Positions 18,145-25,777 of a stretch of DNA of 64,000 nt are shown here, in pieces. A program made the translations under genes and the position numbers. Location: the IMG/VR virus record IMGVR_UViG_3300032308_001681, positions 30,542 to 94,541 of that record. One strand, 5' to 3'. Within the stretch, counting starts at the first letter, position 1; each line of letters begins with the position of its first letter. The stretch comes from a virus. The notes below the pieces were generated by a model. The model did no database searches. It was given only the letters and a program-made list of their open reading frames with translations, and was not told the origin of the DNA.

Positions 18145-19183
18145 CGCTGAAGCACGAAAGATTATGCTTGCCATCAATAAGCGGTTTGGCGAGAATGTTG
18201 TAGTAGTTGGTGAAGACATCCGTGCGGGTCTTATCTCCAAAATTACAACAGGGTCTACGACGTTTGACTATGTTCTCGGTGGAGGATTCCCCGGCAACCA
18301 GTGGAACGAACTCATTGGAGAAGCCAGCCACGGAAAGACCGCCATTGCGCTCAAGTGCATCGCCGCTAATCAAGCGTTGAACCCTGAGCACACCACGGTG
18401 TGGGTCGCGGCTGAGCAGTGGGTTCCTGAGTACGCCGCGATGTGCGGTGTCGACACCAGCCGCGTCATTGTTGTTGAAACTAACATTATGGAAGAGGCAT
18501 ACCAAGCAGTCATTGAGTTCGCCAAGTCCAAAGCAGTGGACGCCATTGTTATTGACTCGCTTCCGGCGCTGGTTCCTCAGCCCGAGATGGACAAGACAAT
18601 GGATGAGATGACTGTTGGTCGTGGAGCCCTGCTTACCAACAAGTTCTTCCGTGTAGTGGGGGATGCCATGAAGCGCAGTCTCATTGAAGAAGAGCGCCCA
18701 GTTCTGGGACTTATTATTAATCAGTACCGTATGAAGATTGGCGTCATGCACGGCGACCCTCGTACGACACCCGGTGGACAGGGCAAGGACTACGCTTTCT
18801 TTACCCGCTCTGAGATTCGTCGCGATGAGTGGATTGAGACGGGTTCCGGAAACAACAAAGTACGCGTAGGTCAGCGAATCAAGATTCGTACGATAAAGAA
18901 CAAGGTCGCCCCGCCTCAGCAGGTTGCGTACATTGACTATTACTTCAAGAACCACAGCATCTACTCCGCAGGTGATTACGATTTTGCCAAGGAAATTGCG
19001 GCAATGGTGATTGTCAAGGGAATTGTAGACCGCAAGGGCGGTTGGATATACTACGGTGAGCGCAAGTGGAATGGCCAAGAGGCATTGGTATCTTCTATTC
19101 GTGAAGAGGTAGACTTCATGGAAGAACTTCGTGAAAAAATTCTAGATACACCCGACAGCATTATGGAGGCAGTTAATGACTAA
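18131..19183 (+). CDS. RecA-like recombinase
   Basis: The P-loop is G-E-A-S-H-G-K-T (about residue 58) and Walker B is A-I-V-I-D-S-L-P-A-L. N-Q-Y-R-M-K-I-G and T-P-G-G-Q-G fit the L1/L2 regions of phage RecA/UvsX proteins. The start is the ATG at 18,131 within the end of the nuclease gene; a second ATG lies two codons later. It should form filaments on ssDNA and pair homologous strands. Neighbouring nucleases (17,737; 19,390; 20,026) and RuvC (22,031) make a full recombination set. Confidence 0.85.
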   Translation: MTMINAEARKIMLAINKRFGENVVVVGEDIRAGLISKITTGSTTFDYVLGGGFPGNQWNELIGEASHGKTAIALKCIAANQALNPEHTTVWVAAEQWVPEYAAMCGVDTSRVIVVETNIMEEAYQAVIEFAKSKAVDAIVIDSLPALVPQPEMDKTMDEMTVGRGALLTNKFFRVVGDAMKRSLIEEERPVLGLIINQYRMKIGVMHGDPRTTPGGQGKDYAFFTRSEIRRDEWIETGSGNNKVRVGQRIKIRTIKNKVAPPQQVAYIDYYFKNHSIYSAGDYDFAKEIAAMVIVKGIVDRKGGWIYYGERKWNGQEALVSSIREEVDFMEELREKILDTPDSIMEAVND

Positions 19184-19415
19184 AGACTTTGTAATCAACG
19201 ATGTTGAGTGGGCAAAGGTACTCGAATTCCAGTACGAGGTGTACATGGAGGCTTGTTTTGAATCTTTAGACGCGGATGCTGATGATGAGCCTTTTGAGAC
19301 TCTTTCTGGAGAACCGTTTTGTGGTTGCAACACCTGCACAACCCGAGAGACGCTGTTCTTTTTTACCCCCCGCCTTCTTAAGGCAGCCGATGAGGGCAAG
19401 GTTGAGCTTGCGTAG
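19176..19415 (+). CDS. Small acidic protein with a CxCxxC cluster
   Basis: It overlaps the RecA stop by 8 bases. The 79-residue protein is acidic (D-A-D-A-D-D-E-P) and carries F-C-G-C-N-T-C-T-T-R, which could bind a metal. No family is recognised. Its coding end overlaps the next gene, which begins in another frame. Confidence 0.5.
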   Translation: MTKDFVINDVEWAKVLEFQYEVYMEACFESLDADADDEPFETLSGEPFCGCNTCTTRETLFFFTPRLLKAADEGKVELA

Positions 19416-19722
19416 CGAAGGCCAAAAACAATCACAGGCGCACGAGAAACGTATTGCCAAAGCAATCGGAGGCAGCACTACTGCTGCCTCCGGTGCTTTT
19501 TGGAGCCGTAAAGGCGACGTGCGCAACGCTGATTTGTTGATTGAGCATAAGTGGACAGGCAAAAAAACTAAAACAATTAGTTCTGTTGAATTAAAGAAGA
19601 TAACTCTTGAAGCCATCATGGATGGTCGGTTACCTGTATTTGGCATCCATCTAGACGGAGAAGACTACGTCATCCTTCTGGAAACTGATTTTCTAGAAAT
19701 GTGGAACAAGCATGAAGGATGA
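19390..19722 (+). CDS. Resolvase-like PD-(D/E)XK nuclease
   Basis: The ATG chosen overlaps the previous gene by 26 bases; TTG codons at 19,402 and 19,408 are alternatives. The pattern G-S-T-T-A-A-S-G-A-F-W-S-R-K-G-D-V, then L-I-E-H-K, matches small phage PD-(D/E)XK nucleases, where D and E-x-K are catalytic. The 110 residues end by overlapping the WhiB gene. It probably cleaves branched or recombining DNA. Confidence 0.65.
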   Translation: MRARLSLRSEGQKQSQAHEKRIAKAIGGSTTAASGAFWSRKGDVRNADLLIEHKWTGKKTKTISSVELKKITLEAIMDGRLPVFGIHLDGEDYVILLETDFLEMWNKHEG

Positions 19723-20026
19723 AACGTGGCGCGAACGCGCACGGTGTTCTGGAATAGACACGGAGTTATTCTTCCCTCCTAGGGATAAAAATAAGTACAA
19801 AGACATTGCTACACAGGCCAAGGCCTACTGCTTTGGCGCAAATGGGAACACCCCCTGCCCAGTTCTTAAAGAGTGCTTGTGGTATGCGATAGACTCAGAC
19901 GAGGTTCATGGCATCTGGGGCGGCATGAGCCATAGGGAAAGAAACGCTCTTGTAAGAAAGTGGAAGAAGTCTCCACAAGGAATGACCTTGCAGGAGTACA
20001 TCATGAATCCAGAAAGAGGGAAATAA
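19712..20026 (+). CDS. WhiB-like iron-sulfur regulator
   Basis: Cysteines at 12, 40, 49 and 55 and the turn H-G-I-W-G-G-M-S-H-R-E-R identify a WhiB-like protein. These hold a [4Fe-4S] cluster and act with the actinobacterial sigma factor. Normally the second and third Cys are two residues apart. Here eight residues separate them (C-F-G-A-N-G-N-T-P-C). The protein may alter host transcription. It stands in the recombination operon and shares one base with the next gene. Confidence 0.9.
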   Translation: MKDETWRERARCSGIDTELFFPPRDKNKYKDIATQAKAYCFGANGNTPCPVLKECLWYAIDSDEVHGIWGGMSHRERNALVRKWKKSPQGMTLQEYIMNPERGK

Positions 20027-20880
20027 TGCCAGAGCCAAAGTCAGACTTGCGTAAATTCTTAGACGCAAAAGCCCGCCCATCTCGAGTTATGGGGGACATT
20101 GAGCGCCACCTTATGGCAAAGCCACCGGGTGACCGGTCTACCACCGTCCTTCACCCCTCCGAAATTATTAAGCGAGACTGGTGTAAGCGTGCTTCGTACT
20201 TCTTGCTGAACGGTGTACCAAAGGTACACGAGAAGATTCCTCTTCGACTTCAGTCCATCTTTGATGAAGGACACGCCATTCACTCTAAGTGGCAACGCTG
20301 GTTTCAAGAAATGGGTGTACTTCACGGACAGTTTCTTTGTTTGGTGTGTGACAAGGTAACTTTGGGAACTTCCCCAAAAGAGTGCGTGCACTGTGACGCC
20401 CCATGGGCAAAGTTGATTTACAACGAAGTAACCCTCCGCGACGAAGAACTGCGCATTGCAGGCCACACCGACGGCTGGCTAAAGGGTATGGGCGATGATT
20501 GTCTTATTGAGATTAAGTCCATTGGTCCGGGCACCATCCGCGTAGAGGCTCCCAGCCTGATGCAGGATGCTGGCGGAGACTTTATGAAGGCATGGGGCAA
20601 CGTCCGTCGCCCGTTCTCTCCGCACATTCTTCAGGGGCAGGTGTACCTCGAGCTTATGCGTCGAATGGGTAACCCTGTAGAAGAGATTGTGTTTATCTAC
20701 GAACTCAAGGCCGACCAGTCCTCGAAAGAGTTCACTATAAAAAGAGACTATGAACTTGTTCGCCATGTGTTTGATGGCGCAGAGAAAGTTCTAAAAGCAA
20801 TCGACGCTGGAGTTGCCCCCGTATGTTCTAACAATTTGGGAGGAACCTGCAAGCAGTGCGCTCCCTACGAGGAGGTCTGA
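20026..20880 (+). CDS. RecB/Cas4-like PD-(D/E)XK exonuclease
   Basis: ATG overlaps the WhiB stop (TAATG). Residues I-A-G-H-T-D-G-W, then L-I-E-I-K-S, then Q-G-Q-V-Y-L-E give the D, E-x-K and QxxxY motifs of RecB/Cas4 nucleases. Cysteines occur in the middle (C-L-V-C and C-V-H-C) and at the end (C-K-Q-C). The middle set looks like an extra zinc knuckle. It probably resects DNA ends for the RecA-like recombinase. There are no cas genes nearby, so a CRISPR role is not supported. Confidence 0.8.
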   Translation: MPEPKSDLRKFLDAKARPSRVMGDIERHLMAKPPGDRSTTVLHPSEIIKRDWCKRASYFLLNGVPKVHEKIPLRLQSIFDEGHAIHSKWQRWFQEMGVLHGQFLCLVCDKVTLGTSPKECVHCDAPWAKLIYNEVTLRDEELRIAGHTDGWLKGMGDDCLIEIKSIGPGTIRVEAPSLMQDAGGDFMKAWGNVRRPFSPHILQGQVYLELMRRMGNPVEEIVFIYELKADQSSKEFTIKRDYELVRHVFDGAEKVLKAIDAGVAPVCSNNLGGTCKQCAPYEEV

Positions 20881-21341
20881 TGTCTGCTTTGGATAAGTTT
20901 GAAGAAATGGGGCTGGTGTTTACCAAGCCTTCTTTAGAGCAAGTAACCCTGCCCCCAGACATCACCATGCTGAGCAGTGAGCAGCTGGCGGAGAAGTTTA
21001 CCGCGTTGACCGCATGGGCAGACTACATTGCCTCTCAACTGGCCGTGGCTCAAATTGAAGAGCGAGCTGCGCAGCGAGCCCTTGACTTTGAAGAGAACAA
21101 GCAACTCGTTACCAAGATGGGTTCCGCAGCTCGGGGCGAGCGCATCACCCTTGTCAAAGCACAGATTTCTGTTGATGATAAAATTGTTAGCCTGTCTCAA
21201 AAATACGAAGACAATTACGCATATCGCAAGTTGATGGAGATGCTTCTCAACAACCACGAAAGAGACCTGTCTTTAGTTTCTCGTGAGATTACTCGACGTG
21301 GCAGTGACCAACGTGCTTTGCGTAAGGACTGGGGAGTTTGA
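20880..21341 (+). CDS. Coiled-coil protein downstream of the exonuclease
   Basis: The start overlaps the exonuclease stop (TGATG). Two long charged helices (about residues 30-80 and 95-140) suggest a coiled coil. No recognised domain. Tight coupling to the nuclease suggests a partner in the same recombination step, but no function is claimed. Confidence 0.5.
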   Translation: MSALDKFEEMGLVFTKPSLEQVTLPPDITMLSSEQLAEKFTALTAWADYIASQLAVAQIEERAAQRALDFEENKQLVTKMGSAARGERITLVKAQISVDDKIVSLSQKYEDNYAYRKLMEMLLNNHERDLSLVSREITRRGSDQRALRKDWGV

Positions 21342-21535
21342 TGGGTGACCGTAAACTTACAGACGCTTACTGGATGGAAATAGGCGCAAAAGCAGAGCGC
21401 GCAAAGATACTTGCAAGTCTGCACCAACTGCTGTCAGACGAAGTCAAAGATGTAGCAGGAGACATGGACCGCGCACGCGGTATTGAAATGGCGATTGAAC
21501 TGATTAATGGCAAAACGCCCAAAACATATACATGA
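21341..21535 (+). CDS. Small helical protein, ERxxI family member 1
   Basis: Starts at the ATG that overlaps the previous TGA (TGATG). The 64-residue product contains G-A-K-A-E-R-A-K-I-L-A-S-L, a motif shared with small proteins at 21,631, 36,736 and 36,891. All are short helical proteins without other marks. The function is unknown. Confidence 0.5.
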   Translation: MGDRKLTDAYWMEIGAKAERAKILASLHQLLSDEVKDVAGDMDRARGIEMAIELINGKTPKTYT

Positions 21536-21620
21536 ATTTGAAGCGTGGGCTTGGTGGATAACCATACTTATCGTGGTTATCGTTTCACCAATAGCTGTAA
21601 TTATTTTATTAAACCTTTAG
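21507..21620 (+). CDS. 37-residue single-pass membrane protein
   Basis: This short frame overlaps the end of the previous gene and stops 10 bases before the next. The product has a polar, Trp-bearing start (E-F-E-A-W-A-W-W) and a continuous hydrophobic helix of about 20 residues (I-T-I-L-I-V-V-I-V ... V-I-I-L-L). It fills an otherwise empty 95-base gap. No strong ribosome site is seen, so translation may be coupled. It could be a lysis or signalling peptide. Confidence 0.45.
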   Translation: MAKRPKHIHEFEAWAWWITILIVVIVSPIAVIILLNL

Positions 21621-21630
21621 GAGAACTCAA

Positions 21631-21834
21631 ATGAAGGAGAAAAGCCCTCTTCGCCAGCACGACATCCGAACTGGCGCAAAGCAAGAGCGGGAACGCATCC
21701 TTGCGCTACTAGAAGCCGAGGTGTGGGATGCACCCGAGATTGCTGACCCATACGTGCGACACATTATTGGGCTTATCACTGGAGAAAATAAGGTAAAAGA
21801 AATAAACGATTTGTTAGGAATCATAGGCAAATGA
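21631..21834 (+). CDS. Small helical protein, ERxxI family member 2
   Basis: A GGAGAA site precedes the ATG. G-A-K-Q-E-R-E-R-I-L-A-L-L-E-A-E matches the other family members. The 67-residue product is predicted to be helical and overlaps the next start by 4 bases. No function is known. Confidence 0.55.
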   Translation: MKEKSPLRQHDIRTGAKQERERILALLEAEVWDAPEIADPYVRHIIGLITGENKVKEINDLLGIIGK

Positions 21835-22034
21835 CTGCTCGCAAGTACTTTCTTATTGCCGACAAAGCACTGGAGTTGCGTTTCGACGGGTGGACTAAAT
21901 CTCAACGGTTGTCGTACTTTTTAGGGTTTATATCTGCCGAAATAGGAGACGCTCAATTCTCAGTAATTGTAGATAGGTTAATCCAAAAACAAGGTAGACA
22001 ATTGGCAGAGTTTGCAGAAGAAGGAAACAAATGA
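21831..22034 (+). CDS. Small unknown protein
   Basis: ATGA overlaps link it to both neighbours. The 67 residues contain no recognised motif; the sequence alternates aromatic and basic residues at the start and is helical after that. It lies directly before RuvC. Confidence 0.5.
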   Translation: MTARKYFLIADKALELRFDGWTKSQRLSYFLGFISAEIGDAQFSVIVDRLIQKQGRQLAEFAEEGNK

Positions 22035-22618
22035 CTGCCGGTAGAGAAAAGCACTTTGGTCCCGGAGTATCCAAGACCAAGTTCATTGCCATCGGCATTG
22101 ACCAGTCACTTACCGGATTTGCCCTGTCAGCGGTCAGTTTAGACGACCCTAGCCATCACGACACATGGGTGTACAAGTCCCCGTACAACGGCGTACAGAG
22201 GCTGTACGACATATCCCAGTGGATGCGTGGAAAGTTCATGCTGATGTCTGGCCACAAGATTGTAGACGTTGCCATGGAGGGTACGGTTCTGGCGTCTCAG
22301 TCCGCGTTGGTGCTTGGTGAGCTGTCTGCTGTTGTCAAACTGACACTGTGGGTAATGCACGGAAATCAGCCAGAACTACGTACACCATTGCAGATTCCGC
22401 CCATGACACTAAAGAAGTACGCGTCAGGTAAGGGCACCTCCAAGAAGCAAGAGATGCTACTTCAGATTTACAAGCGGTGGGGCATCGAGTTTAACGACGA
22501 CAACGCGGCCGATGCGTACGCCCTCGCCAGATTGGCTGGAAGCGTGCACATTGACGCCATAGAAAAGGCGATTGTCGAACAAGTTTCTGACCCAAAGTAT
22601 AGGGACCAAATACAGTAG
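22031..22618 (+). CDS. RuvC-like Holliday junction resolvase
   Basis: The RNase H-fold core is visible: I-G-I-D-Q-S-L-T-G-F-A-L gives the first catalytic Asp, V-A-M-E-G the Glu, and D-D-N-A-A-D-A-Y-A-L the final acidic pair. K-K-Y-A-S-G-K-G-T-S-K-K-Q-E-M is the basic DNA-contact segment seen in phage RuvC. It should cut four-way junctions before packaging. It closes the recombination operon. Confidence 0.85.
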   Translation: MTAGREKHFGPGVSKTKFIAIGIDQSLTGFALSAVSLDDPSHHDTWVYKSPYNGVQRLYDISQWMRGKFMLMSGHKIVDVAMEGTVLASQSALVLGELSAVVKLTLWVMHGNQPELRTPLQIPPMTLKKYASGKGTSKKQEMLLQIYKRWGIEFNDDNAADAYALARLAGSVHIDAIEKAIVEQVSDPKYRDQIQ

Positions 22619-22674
22619 GACTTCTGTACCCTGAGTATGAGGACGGGCATCGCTAATATTAAGGAACACTACCC

Positions 22675-22968
22675 GTGTCAGAAGACATCGTTATTAATTC
22701 GTCAGAAGAGCCGTTTCTCCGAGTGAGTGCAGGCTCCAATCCCCAAAACGTGGCATCAGCAATCGCTCACGCAATCTACGACACTCACGCCGTAAAGGTT
22801 AGGGCCGTAGGTGCAGGCGCTGTAAATCAGGCTGTTAAGGCCATCGCCATTGCTCGCGGGTACGTAGCCCCTCGTGGCCTAGACCTCACGTGTAAGCCGG
22901 GGTTTGCAACAATCTCGTCTCGAGATGGCGATATTTCTGCAATTGTTTTTGCCGTTACAGCGAGTTAA
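22675..22968 (+). CDS. SpoVS-family (Alba-like) protein
   Basis: GTG start with an AAGGAA site 10 bases upstream. The 97-residue product matches Stage V sporulation protein S: L-R-V-S-A-G-S-N-P-Q-N-V-A, then A-V-G-A-G-A-V-N-Q-A-V-K-A-I-A-I-A-R-G-Y-V-A-P. The fold is Alba-like and binds nucleic acid in related proteins. SpoVS is normally chromosomal in sporulating or gliding bacteria. In a phage it may organise DNA or bind RNA. It is separated from the RuvC operon by a 56-base gap. Confidence 0.85.
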   Translation: MSEDIVINSSEEPFLRVSAGSNPQNVASAIAHAIYDTHAVKVRAVGAGAVNQAVKAIAIARGYVAPRGLDLTCKPGFATISSRDGDISAIVFAVTAS

Positions 22969-23006
22969 ATAACCTCTACTCTTGATATAAGAGCTAAGGA
23001 GTTCTC

Positions 23007-23420
23007 ATGGCAAATTGGTCCGACATGGGTCACGGTATGCGCCGCCGCATGAGTGCGCCATCAAACCACCACGAATCGGCAGGTCACGAAATGGCAGAAC
23101 GTAATCACATGACCTCTGACGAGGCAATGGAGCAGTCCGCATACATGGGCAGCGCTCGCGTCCCCGTTGGAGCCACGCCCGAGTTTCAGGGCACTATGAT
23201 GCCCCGGAACAACACGCAGGCCGCTGACCCATCAGACCCCGGTTCAAAGCAGAACCGCGTAAACATTGAGCGCCTTGGTGCTACCTATCGCGTTACTGCA
23301 AAGATGGGCGTATCCATTGACCCTGCTGCAGGTGCCACGATGGCTTCTGCTCGCATTGTCCCCTCGATTCAGGGCCGCGTTAACCCGAACTTCGATTCGG
23401 GTATGCAACAGAGCTACTAA
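23007..23420 (+). CDS. Unknown protein, likely virion-associated
   Basis: AAGGAG site 6 bases before the ATG. The 137-residue product is rich in Met, His, Asn and Pro, with little regular secondary structure in the first half (G-H-G-M-R-R-R-M-S-A-P). No recognised domain. It opens an operon of small proteins with similar disordered ends. An imperfect palindrome CTCTT-N5-AAGAG overlaps a possible promoter just upstream. Confidence 0.5.
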   Translation: MANWSDMGHGMRRRMSAPSNHHESAGHEMAERNHMTSDEAMEQSAYMGSARVPVGATPEFQGTMMPRNNTQAADPSDPGSKQNRVNIERLGATYRVTAKMGVSIDPAAGATMASARIVPSIQGRVNPNFDSGMQQSY

Positions 23421-23431
23421 GGGGCAAAGCC

Positions 23432-23725
23432 ATGTCAGTAGGCAACTTGTCTTCTGCTGCGTTTGGTGCTGGGAAGTACTTGGGGACAGCCGGTCCTCCA
23501 AGCAACTACGGCATTAAAGGCATGCACGAAAACAACTTTGATGACCGTGCGGCTAAAGATGCCACGTCGTTTGCCTCTCACTCCTCAGCCACCAACACGT
23601 CAATGGGTTCCATGACTGCGTGGAAAGCCCGTAATCCAAGCCACGTTGTCGGTCAGGGCGCTTGGAACAAGGGTTGGAGCGTTTCGTTTGACAACCCCGC
23701 GGCCACACCGCGTCCGCCGGTATAA
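23432..23725 (+). CDS. Small Gly/Ser/Ala-rich unknown protein
   Basis: A GGGGC-type weak site precedes the ATG. The 97 residues are low in complexity, with many Ser, Ala, Asn and Gly and two Trp. They appear disordered. No family is recognised. It is two bases from the HDxFGH gene. Confidence 0.5.
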   Translation: MSVGNLSSAAFGAGKYLGTAGPPSNYGIKGMHENNFDDRAAKDATSFASHSSATNTSMGSMTAWKARNPSHVVGQGAWNKGWSVSFDNPAATPRPPV

Positions 23726-23727
23726 CG

Positions 23728-24519
23728 ATGGCCCGGAACGTTCGTGACCTTCAAGAAGGCGCCTCTGTAGGACGGGATGCCTCGGCTCCAAATGCAGCGC
23801 AGGGAGCCGCTGAGTACGCGCGACAGATAGGCTTGGTACGACCTAACCGGTTTGACAATGTTCTTGTTAACGAACCTCAAGCTCGACGCATTGCCCAAGA
23901 CTATCTTACCGCACCGGAATACGACCCGGCAGCCGAGCCACACTTCCGTGCAATGGCTGAAGAGACAAAACATCAATTTGACTACATGACTCGTCCCCGT
24001 AATCGCGGTGGAATGGGGATGTCGTTTGAAGTGTCTGCTACTGACCCGTACACCAAACCGTCTATTCACCCAGACTCTGAGTACGACGCACCGGACCCCG
24101 CGGCAATGATGCGGGACGTTTCGGAAAACAACCGTATTAAAGTGCTTTCTACCCGTACAACAGGTTCGCATCCGTATTTTACAGACGATGAGAATGACAT
24201 GTTTCGTGGTGTGCACGACGTGTTTGGGCACGCAGCAATAGGTAGAGGGTTTGACGCTCACGGTGAAGAGGCCGCTTTTCGAAGCCACTACGCTATGTAC
24301 GGACCATTGGCGCGTCAAGCCATGGCCGTTGAAACTCGTGGCCAGAATTCAACAAACAATTATGGTGGATTGACCCGAGGTGCGTATGCCCCAAACAAAG
24401 TGATAACATTGCCTTCAACGCAATTAATCACTCCGATTGGTCGTCGTACTGTTTTTGAAACAGCATTTGCGCAGGCCAAGCGGGCACACGAGAGGGCATT
24501 TGGACCAGTAAATGAATAA
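23728..24519 (+). CDS. HDxFGH-motif protein (putative metal site)
   Basis: The central motif is H163-D-V-F-G-H168, followed by G-E-E-A-A-F-R-S-H and A-V-E202-T-R-G-Q-N-S. The H-x4-H spacing and a Glu 34 residues later recall the 2-His-1-carboxylate iron site of aromatic amino acid hydroxylases, where H-E-L-L-G-H is followed by a Glu about 40 residues on. Similar HDxFGH segments also occur in giant phage polyvalent proteins. Whether it is an oxygenase is unproven. The 263-residue protein overlaps the next gene by 8 bases. Confidence 0.5.
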   Translation: MARNVRDLQEGASVGRDASAPNAAQGAAEYARQIGLVRPNRFDNVLVNEPQARRIAQDYLTAPEYDPAAEPHFRAMAEETKHQFDYMTRPRNRGGMGMSFEVSATDPYTKPSIHPDSEYDAPDPAAMMRDVSENNRIKVLSTRTTGSHPYFTDDENDMFRGVHDVFGHAAIGRGFDAHGEEAAFRSHYAMYGPLARQAMAVETRGQNSTNNYGGLTRGAYAPNKVITLPSTQLITPIGRRTVFETAFAQAKRAHERAFGPVNE

Positions 24520-24715
24520 GAAAACTGTAGGAGTAGACATTCCTACCGCAGAGTATATGCTTGACCTTCCTGAAGGAACGCGGATTCTTTCTGCCTCGGT
24601 TTCCGGAGGAAAGCTCATGCTTACGTTGGATACAGTGCATGACTTTCCAGATGGAAGTACGTTGGTTTACCAGCGAGATGACTACGGTAACACGGCATTG
24701 ATTGGCGCTAACTAA
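24512..24715 (+). CDS. Small beta-rich unknown protein
   Basis: The ATG overlaps the HDxFGH gene. The 67 residues show alternating strands (I-L-S-A-S-V-S-G-G-K-L-M-L-T-L). No family is recognised. A small barrel or immunoglobulin-like fold is possible. Confidence 0.5.
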   Translation: MNKKTVGVDIPTAEYMLDLPEGTRILSASVSGGKLMLTLDTVHDFPDGSTLVYQRDDYGNTALIGAN

Positions 24716-24737
24716 CCGCCAGTTTACTGGGATATTA

Positions 24738-24758
24738 CATGTTCTATACGGGAACATG
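24738..24758. promoter_or_regulatory. Perfect palindrome and -10-like box before the next gene
   Basis: CATGTTC and GAACATG are separated by 7 bases, giving a perfect 7-bp inverted repeat. It ends 6 bases before the ATG at 24,764. The hexamer GAACAT lies at -12 to -7 relative to that ATG. It could be an operator that overlaps a leaderless promoter. It differs from the actinobacterial LexA box, in which GAAC precedes GTTC. Confidence 0.4.
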
Positions 24759-24763
24759 GATAT

Positions 24764-25243
24764 ATGACCCGCCTTTCTGCCGCAATCTGGGACAAGGCAC
24801 TCTCAGACTCAGATAAACAAACAAAGTTTTTGGGCAACCCCGTTATCAGCGCCGTTGCGTTTGGTGCTGCCATTCGCAATACCGGCGGAGCTTCAATCAA
24901 TCTGAAGACAAACGAGTTCCTTAAAAAGAATGAGCCTGTGTACATGGTTGGTGGCGAAGAGGGTGTAGCCCCAGCAGAGTTGCCCCCTATCGCAGGTTCA
25001 AATGAACCTCCTTTGAGCGATATTGTTAACCAGTTGCATCGAGTAAAGACTTCTGTTGGAAACTCCGGAGAGGTTTACCTTGGAGCATGGAATAACGAAA
25101 GAGGAAACGTAGTCTTCGACGCTTCTCGTAAATACGAGGATATGGGTCAAGCTATGGGGGTTGCCCGTACTCGTCGTGAAGACGCTATTTATGATGTAAA
25201 AAACGAACGTGATATTCCCGTAGATTACTCGAAGGACAGCTAA
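24764..25243 (+). CDS. Unknown protein
   Basis: No ribosome site precedes this ATG, only a palindrome (24,738-24,758), so a leaderless start is possible. The 159-residue product is mixed alpha/beta; V-V-F-D-A-S-R-K-Y-E-D-M-G-Q-A-M-G-V-A-R-T-R-R-E-D-A-I-Y is a striking amphipathic block. A similar block may occur in other phage accessory proteins, but no family name can be given. Confidence 0.5.
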   Translation: MTRLSAAIWDKALSDSDKQTKFLGNPVISAVAFGAAIRNTGGASINLKTNEFLKKNEPVYMVGGEEGVAPAELPPIAGSNEPPLSDIVNQLHRVKTSVGNSGEVYLGAWNNERGNVVFDASRKYEDMGQAMGVARTRREDAIYDVKNERDIPVDYSKDS

Positions 25244-25776
25244 TGGCCGGTGGATTTAATAACATGTCCCCGTCCCAAAACTGGCAGTCAATCGGTGCCG
25301 GGGGACTGAACGGGTACAACAACCAAGGTGGCTCTGGTACGCCGATTGCGCGTTCAGACCTAGACGCCGTTCGCATTGGTACCGGCCGCGTTCCCTCGGC
25401 CGAATACCCCGACGGTTATCTTGGCACCATCCGCTCGCGCCGTGATGACCGCATTCTTGACAGCATTAAAAACCGTGTCAACCAAAAGTCGTACCAACGT
25501 GGTGTACACAAGGGTGAGCGGATTGAACCCTCGTCATACTTTTGGGCACCAGAGTTTGGTGCAGAGGACGGAATCCGTCGCCAAATGAAGGCAAAACCTG
25601 TTCGGGTTAATGGCGTCATGTCTTACCAGATTCCTCGATTTACGCAAGATATTCGACTTACTCCTGCACCGCACCTTGTTAACGACGGAAAAGCCAACAC
25701 GCGAGCCGGAGAACCGGGAACAATCAACGTCCGCCGCGCGGATATGCTGAACTATCTCAAACCGGTTTGGAGATAA
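25243..25776 (+). CDS. Unknown protein
   Basis: TAATG overlap with the previous stop. Gly/Asn/Ser-rich, apparently disordered N-terminus (about 35 residues), then a mixed, Arg-rich body with R-S-R-R-D-D-R-I-L. The 177 residues lack a recognised domain. Its position in the 23-28 kb cluster suggests an accessory or injected protein. Confidence 0.5.
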   Translation: MAGGFNNMSPSQNWQSIGAGGLNGYNNQGGSGTPIARSDLDAVRIGTGRVPSAEYPDGYLGTIRSRRDDRILDSIKNRVNQKSYQRGVHKGERIEPSSYFWAPEFGAEDGIRRQMKAKPVRVNGVMSYQIPRFTQDIRLTPAPHLVNDGKANTRAGEPGTINVRRADMLNYLKPVWR

Positions 25777-25777
25777 C

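Noticed and set aside
18122-19078. 318-codon minus frame opposite recA
   Set aside because: It is an antisense shadow of a clear RecA-like gene in an unbroken plus operon.
20026-20880. Cas4 of a CRISPR system
   Set aside because: Only the nuclease fold fits. No array or other cas gene is in the window, and recombination genes surround it.
24738-24758. LexA (SOS) box
   Set aside because: The half-sites are in reverse order and 7 bases apart; actinobacterial LexA uses GAAC-N4-GTTC.
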